NCBI GenBank assembly: GCA_030770425.1
Contig: JASJFT010000046.1
Coordinates: forward strand, 124,001-188,000
Source: Darksidea phi
Taxonomy: Eukaryota > Ascomycota > Dothideomycetes > Pleosporales > Lentitheciaceae
Direction of reading: 5' to 3'
Length of the DNA: 64,000 nucleotides
The position numbers were made by a program, and so were the translations under genes. Each line of letters begins with the position of its first letter. Positions within the stretch are counted from its first letter, which is position 1. The notes beneath the pieces are model-generated. The model did no database searches. It worked only from the letters and a program-made list of their open reading frames with translations, and was not told the DNA's origin. Below are positions 59,655 through 64,000 of this stretch, one piece after another.

Positions 59655-60953
59655 ATGCTGCCGCCTCCACCACAAAATGTCGTCCATGGCTGGGTGTCGA
59701 CGCCGAACATCCGGGGGACTCGGGACTTATTGTCCAGCAGCCTTACCACTATCTGGCTGTGCACCTGGACTAGTCTGTGTCTCAATATACCTCCATTAGT
59801 TTCCCGCCGAGGGCCTCGCGCTCTTTGGTACAAATTCCGCTGGCAACTGTTTGCTGTCTTCTTCCCCGAAGTGCTGGTCGGTACGGCGGCTGAACAGTGG
59901 TTGTCCGCACGCCAGTCGGTCGCAGCGTTTTCTCGGCTCGAATATTCAGGATGGACCATACGGCACGGGTTCTTTGCTGATATGGGTGGGATCCTGATTG
60001 CGCCTCTCAATTGCGAGGCTTTTCCTGTTGATAGCCAACAACTCGCCTACCTAGTAGAAAACAAACACATGGATATGCCGGATATCACCGTGGACGACAT
60101 TACGAGTGTGGACAAAGCAAATGGGCTGGCACGCTTTGTTACGTTGCTCCAAATGGCATGGTTCTGTATTTCCTGCCTGGCGCGAGGGGCGGGCGGTCTA
60201 GGATTCTCGACGCTTGAAGTGACGACACTCGCCTTCATCCTCTGCACGTTACATACCTTCTTCTTCTGGTACTATAAGCCTCTGGATCCAGAGATTCAGA
60301 AGGTTCTGCCAGTGAATGCCGAAATTAGGGACCTATGTCAGCGGCCCGGCGTTGATCCTGATCTCCCACAATTTTACACCATGACGCCACTCGACTTTCT
60401 CAAGCCGCCCCCAGATCCAAAGAGCCTTATCACTCCGTTCTGGTTCGGACTCGGGGTGGTATTTGGTCAAGATCGCACTGCGACGCATGCGAGTCGCCCA
60501 GCGCAAACCCTTCCCAATAGCAGAGTGCTCCCACCGGACGGAGTCAGCACGGCCCTAACCATCTATGTGTTCGCTTTCCAACTCATATACTACGGGTTTC
60601 ACATTGGGTTTGGGTGGATTGCTGCCTTTCCCTCACGCATCGAATGGTATATGTGGACGGTATCAAACTGCGCCGATTTTGGTCTAATCCTACTATATAC
60701 GTTGGCCATCCCTTTGGGAACCCACTTTTCACCATTCCTGGGACGCTGGCTGTTCGACATGGAAGCTACCAACATTATACAGGTAGCTTCCGCTTTACCT
60801 CAATGGGCAAAGATTCTAATCCATGGCCCCTTTGTAGTTGTGTATATTGTTGGTCGGGCAGTCGTGCTGGCTGAATCTCTAGCAAGCCTTCGCGCGCTTC
60901 CACAGGCCGTGTATGAAGACATCAGTTGGTCTAATTTCCTGCCCCACCTATAG
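59655..60953 (+). CDS. polytopic membrane protein of a fungal accessory family
   Basis: Single exon, 432 residues. Function unknown; the type is familiar from filamentous fungi. Hydrophobic segments occur near the N-terminus (LLSSSLTTIWLCTWTSLCLN), at FVTLLQMAWFCISCLARGAG, VTTLAFILCTLHTFFFWYY, and three in the C-terminal third (LTIYVFAFQLIYYGFHIGF, ADFGLILLYTLAIPLGTHF, ILIHGPFVVVYIVGRAVVL). A conserved-looking hydrophilic turn is YKPLDPEIQKVL. The N-terminal region includes RLEYSGWTIRHGFFADMGG. No transporter motif is seen. It is divergent to the DHCR24-like gene. Confidence 0.7.
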   Translation: MLPPPPQNVVHGWVSTPNIRGTRDLLSSSLTTIWLCTWTSLCLNIPPLVSRRGPRALWYKFRWQLFAVFFPEVLVGTAAEQWLSARQSVAAFSRLEYSGWTIRHGFFADMGGILIAPLNCEAFPVDSQQLAYLVENKHMDMPDITVDDITSVDKANGLARFVTLLQMAWFCISCLARGAGGLGFSTLEVTTLAFILCTLHTFFFWYYKPLDPEIQKVLPVNAEIRDLCQRPGVDPDLPQFYTMTPLDFLKPPPDPKSLITPFWFGLGVVFGQDRTATHASRPAQTLPNSRVLPPDGVSTALTIYVFAFQLIYYGFHIGFGWIAAFPSRIEWYMWTVSNCADFGLILLYTLAIPLGTHFSPFLGRWLFDMEATNIIQVASALPQWAKILIHGPFVVVYIVGRAVVLAESLASLRALPQAVYEDISWSNFLPHL

Positions 60954-61987
60954 GGCCGCATGCATCTCTATGAGAATCTTCATCTTTTGCATAGGTACTT
61001 TTTCAGTTTAACTCAATGGACAAACGAGTTGCGCAGCCCAGTTGCTTTCCCTACATTTGGCTTCGTTTACTTCATCAATATAAATGTGGAAATTTGTTCG
61101 GGTCGAGCAGGCCTGTCGATAGTACCTCCCGTTTATACCGCTGGGGGGTACTCCGCCGCGATATCTGAAGGACTCAAAGCACCGCGCTCGAACTCCCCGC
61201 CATAGCTCGGGCCACTGTGAGGCTTCCAAAGGACCTGGCGGATGACGACACGCGACGACATGGTATGGGTGGTGGGCGTCGGTAGTAAGCTTAGGGAAGA
61301 GAAATGTAGTAAGGAAGCTGGCTAGGTATAAGAGATAAACATAATAAGTAGAATACCGCGGGCACTCGTGGGGTCGCGAGAGGGAGGTGAGTGATGTCGC
61401 GGGTTGAAGAGCTAGCTACGTGGATAGGTAGAGCACTCGATGAAACTGTGGAGGATCGGGGATCGAGTACAACGCTCCGTTTTATAGGACGTTGAGTAGC
61501 TAATAGGTTATATTTCCTACTCTCGAGTTTGGTAGATTACCGTTATTACTATTTAATACTATAGCATGCGCCACACCCTCTCTATAAGGTTCAGAACGTG
61601 CGCTATAGTACGTGCGCGCCACGCCCTCTTCTATAAGGCTTAGGCCGTTACCCTTGTACCGTAACGCCTCAGATACCGGCTGTAACCGATAACCTTCTTA
61701 CGATTTAAGGTATTCGGGACGAAACAACTTTTTTGTATTACCTTTTCGGGATACTCCGCGAGTTTAACGACGCGATAGTTGCTACTCATTCGATAAAAGG
61801 TATAGGTATAGGTATAGTACCTCTACTGTGTACAAACTCCTACTATATTTCCTACGAATCTTATAAAAAACCCTTCTACTACATAAATCCAAAATAAATC
61901 CAAAATCCATACTAAGGTCCTCCCTACGAAGCGAAATACAGAGAGAATTTCCACCCTACATAAACCCAACAACGTCCTACATCTTCC
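60954..61987. other. intergenic with repeat fragments
   Basis: This contains two diverged copies (about 61567 and 61615) of a motif gcgccacaccctctctataa, and the second copy of the 39-bp dispersed repeat at 61756. No gene. Confidence 0.5.
61756..61794 (+). repeat. 39-bp dispersed repeat, copy 2
   Basis: Identical over 39 bp to 13986-14024 (ccgcgagtttaacgacgcga...), same orientation, about 47.8 kb away. Confidence 0.9.
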
Positions 61988-62106
61988 ACATACGACCATA
62001 GGACCCTGAAAACAATGCTTCCCGTTCGCTCAGCAATATTTAAGCAGGGTACCGGCGGATTAGTAGTTAGGTGGGTGACCACTAGCGAATTCCCGCTGTT
62101 GTATGT
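61988..62106 (+). rRNA. 5S ribosomal RNA, single dispersed copy (variant)
   Basis: The sequence starts ACATACGACCATAGGACCCT and ends GCTGTTGTATGTT, followed by a T-rich terminator (ttttgttttt). Length about 119 nt fits 5S rRNA. Conserved internal-promoter parts are present: ttagtagttaggtgggtgac and the CCACTAGCGAA segment, and cttcccgttcgctcagc. Helix I pairs ACATAC with GTATGT. Helix II differs from common fungal 5S but is compensated: ACCCTG (about 62002-62007) faces CAGGGT (about 62045-62050). The apical helix is also compensated (TAGGTGG with CCACTA). Such co-variation favours a functional variant over a decayed copy. Dispersed 5S genes are normal in filamentous ascomycetes. Confidence 0.85.
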
Positions 62107-62116
62107 TTTTGTTTTT
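62107..62116 (+). terminator. T-rich RNA polymerase III terminator of the 5S gene
   Basis: The run tttt-g-ttttt directly follows the helix I end of the 5S gene, as expected for Pol III. Confidence 0.7.
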
Positions 62117-62619
62117 GGCTGCCGAGAAGTGAATGTCTTGTGTTCTTTTGACTAGCAAAGCAGGCAGCCACTGGTGGTACTATGGGGTTTCTTTTTGCCG
62201 AAAGGACAGGGCGTGACAAAGACTCAAGAACAACAGCAACGACATCACAAGCAAGCATTAAAAACGGATTGTTCAGGAGATCTATACATTTTTCGGCATG
62301 TACCTAGATATGAACCGATCATTGACCGGCATTACGACTAAAGACTAGAAAGAGACGAGTCAATTGCTCGTCCAATCCTATCCACACAAGGAAATAAACC
62401 AAGCGGATATGTAAAAACTCCAGATACCAATGCTAAAAGACAGACACGAAAGACTATATGCTATGTGCTAGCTAGCACGCCCAAGACATTAACAAGCATT
62501 CCAATGGTGCATCTTCATTAACCCGGAGAGAAAAGGAAAATCGAATGGAGAGCTTGAACCCAAACCTCTATATAGGTGTTGTTATGTAGCAGAGAGATTA
62601 GGGGAGTACAATGAGTTCT
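62107..62619. other. intergenic between 5S rRNA and the CFEM-like gene
   Basis: A T-rich 5S terminator begins it (about 62106-62116). The rest is probably the 3' flank of the CFEM-like gene. No gene is seen. Confidence 0.5.
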
Positions 62620-64000
62620 TTACAGGGCGAAGAAGGCGAGGACGGCGCCGCCGAAGAGGGCACCCTTGAGCTGCACGTTGCGCGGCGAGGCGGCGCCCGT
62701 GAACTCGGGGAGAGGGGCGGTGGGAGCGCCAGTTCCCGTGGGCATGACGACGGAGGTCAGACCCGAGGGACCAGTGGGGTATGGTGCACCGCCAGTGGTC
62801 GTGGCAGGAGCCGGAGCAGGTGTGACACCGGGGTAGAGAGCGACGGGCTCGGTGGGGTTGGCACCAGGGACACCAGGAGCTTCGGTGGTGAAGCCGACCT
62901 GAGGAACGGTGTAGGTGGAGCTGCCGACCTCGATGGTGGTGACTGGGTAAGTCGGAGCAGGCGCAGGCGGGGCGGGGGGCCCAGAAGGAGCGGCGGGACC
63001 AGTGGGTGCGGCGGGACCAGTAGGAGCAGCAGGACCAGTAGGAGCAGCAGGACCAGTAGGAGCGGCAGGACCAGTAGGAGCAGGAGTCGGGTTGATGGGG
63101 ATCTGAGACGGGCAGTTGGTGATGATGCCCGGGTTCTCTGGGACAGCGGGAGCGCAGATACCGATGAAGTACTGGACGGCCTCGGTCTGTTCCTGCTCGG
63201 TACCGCGGGCGGCAACACAAGCAAGCACGTTGTCAGTGAAGTCGGGGATCTTGCAGTAGCAGGCGGAATCGGTGTTGTCCTTGCACTGAGTGTTCACCTG
63301 GAGCCAGGTGTTGAGACAGCTGGGGAGGACATCAGGAGGAGTGTAGCCACCTGGAGGAGGCGGCGCATAAGAGGGCGTAGGCGTCGGCTGCTCGGGAGAG
63401 GTATTGGTGGTGAGAGTGGACTCGGTAGGAGGCGTGGTTGACTCGCAAGGCTTCTGACCGTAACCGGTACCGCAATCGGAGGGAGGCGGTGCGGTCCCAG
63501 GGGGCGGAGTGGAGGTAGACTCGCAAGGCGTTTGACCTTCGCCAGTGCCGCAGGTAGTTCCAGGAGGAGGCGGGGACTCAGTTGTCGTCTCCGGCGGCGA
63601 TGTCGTCTCAGGTGGAGATGTAGGGGTCTCAGATGGCGGCGAAGTTGTGTCTGGGGGCGGCGCAGTGGTAGATTCGCAAGGCTTCTGGCCATAACCGGTA
63701 CCGCAATCTGAGGGAGGAGATGTGGTCCCAGGGGGTGGGGTAGAGGTAGACTCGCAAGGCGTTTGACCTTCGCCAGTGCCGCAGGTGGTTCCAGGGGGAG
63801 GTGGGGACTCAGTTGTCGTCTCTGGGGGCGGGGTGGTCGTAGACTCGCATGGCTTTTGACCATAGCCGGTACCGCAGTCAGCAGGAGGCGACGTAGTCCC
63901 AGGAGGCGGGGGAGCTGTAGAGTCGCAAGGTTTCTGACCTTCCCCGGTACCGCAGGTAGTCTCGGGAGGAGGCGGGGGAGCTGTAGAGTCGCAAGGTTTC
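62620..64000 (-). CDS. CFEM-like GPI-anchored cell-wall protein with Cys/Pro repeats (5' end off window)
   Basis: The minus-strand frame is open from the right edge to a stop at 62620 without interruption, so at least 459 residues are visible and the start lies beyond 64000. From the N-terminal side: six complete Cys repeats alternating CGTGEGQ(T/K)PC and CGTGYGQKPC, joined by Pro/Thr/Ser spacers (EST..PPPP..TT). Then a CFEM-like region (SCLNTWLQVNTQC, CYCKIPDF, ACVAARG, GICAPAV); I count seven of the usual eight Cys. Next are five TGPAAP hexapeptides, a Thr/Pro stalk, and a C-terminal hydrophobic tail after FTGAASPRN (LKGALFGGAVLAFFAL) fitting a GPI signal. CFEM proteins act in heme/iron uptake or adhesion; here adhesion or wall structure seems more likely. 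Confidence 0.82.
   Translation of the reverse strand, partial: KPCDSTAPPPPPETTCGTGEGQKPCDSTAPPPPGTTSPPADCGTGYGQKPCESTTTPPPETTTESPPPPGTTCGTGEGQTPCESTSTPPPGTTSPPSDCGTGYGQKPCESTTAPPPDTTSPPSETPTSPPETTSPPETTTESPPPPGTTCGTGEGQTPCESTSTPPPGTAPPPSDCGTGYGQKPCESTTPPTESTLTTNTSPEQPTPTPSYAPPPPGGYTPPDVLPSCLNTWLQVNTQCKDNTDSACYCKIPDFTDNVLACVAARGTEQEQTEAVQYFIGICAPAVPENPGIITNCPSQIPINPTPAPTGPAAPTGPAAPTGPAAPTGPAAPTGPAAPSGPPAPPAPAPTYPVTTIEVGSSTYTVPQVGFTTEAPGVPGANPTEPVALYPGVTPAPAPATTTGGAPYPTGPSGLTSVVMPTGTGAPTAPLPEFTGAASPRNVQLKGALFGGAVLAFFAL
62977..63085 (-). repeat. 18-bp tandem repeat coding TGPAAP
   Basis: Five near-identical 18-nt copies (ggaccagtaggagcagca on the plus strand) encode TGPAAP units inside the CFEM-like gene; the reading frame is kept. 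Confidence 0.9.
63437..64000 (-). repeat. coding repeat array with alternating CGTGEGQ/CGTGYGQ units
   Basis: Units are about 75-125 bp and alternate an E-type and a Y-type Cys box, separated by Pro/Thr spacers of varied length. Six complete boxes and one partial fall inside the window; the array continues past the edge. Confidence 0.85.

Noticed and set aside
61988..62106. 5S copy dismissed as a pseudogene because helix II differs from the usual sequence
   Set aside because: Both sides of helix II and of the apical stem change together and keep pairing; internal promoter parts and the terminator are intact.
62611..63863. Several long frames on both strands across the CFEM-like gene
   Set aside because: Repetitive Pro/Thr codons leave all frames open; only the frame ending at 62620 has Cys motifs and a GPI tail.

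Overview
The window is nuclear DNA of a filamentous ascomycete, most likely a dothideomycete. Genes are split by short introns (about 47-75 nt, GTRNGT...YAG with CTAAC-like branch sites). The protein set is typical of Pezizomycotina: a HET domain protein, NACHT and ULD-type remnants, a CFEM/GPI wall protein and a copper-metallothionein-type peptide. A lone 5S rRNA gene is present, as expected where 5S genes are dispersed. Several repeats and remnants are AT-rich, with CAG-to-TAG type stops that suggest repeat-induced point mutation (RIP). Species level is not claimed.

Layout. 1-2.1 kb: nested fold-back repeats. 3.1-9.1 kb: housekeeping genes, namely a TRF4-type poly(A) polymerase, PAM16 and a PEX23/PEX30-family peroxin. 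10.85-11.1 kb: a 25-residue metallothionein with a tiny first exon. 12.2-13.8 kb: mitochondrial GatA/HER2. 14.1-27.4 kb: an accessory stretch with a short HET protein, a 1134-residue orphan with a 156-bp internal duplication, a broken gene of the ULD family, a modular repeat block beside a decayed NACHT (NLR) fragment, and an intact orphan of about 602 residues. 28.1-29.3 kb: two low-complexity orphan membrane or secreted proteins, then about 2.9 kb without a gene. 32.2-34.0 kb: a PA-TM-RING E3 ligase. 35.5-50.2 kb: conserved genes (VNX1, RPT6, an MFS transporter, SEC4, NCA2, a membrane protein), with an AT-rich fold-back element in the NCA2/membrane-protein divergent promoter. 50.2-53.9 kb: no gene recognised. 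53.9-55.3 kb: a Ser/Thr kinase. 55.6-56.9 kb: a 1.3-kb palindrome carrying the same modular repeat as the NACHT-side block. 57.2-61 kb: a divergent pair, a DHCR24-like FAD oxidoreductase and a polytopic membrane protein. 61.99 kb: 5S rRNA. 62.6-64 kb: a CFEM-like GPI protein with Cys/Pro repeats that runs off the right edge.

The conserved genes do unrelated core jobs: nuclear RNA surveillance, mitochondrial import and translation, peroxisome membrane, proteasome, vacuolar ion exchange and exocytosis. The coherent accessory theme is fungal recognition and incompatibility genes (HET, NACHT, ULD, kinase) mixed with decayed repeats. The most unusual structures are the palindrome with its shared 11-12-nt module repeat, and the accessory island of orphans around the NLR remnants. 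All exon boundaries were inferred by eye from reading frame and splice consensus; genes marked as frame-consistent add up to whole codons.
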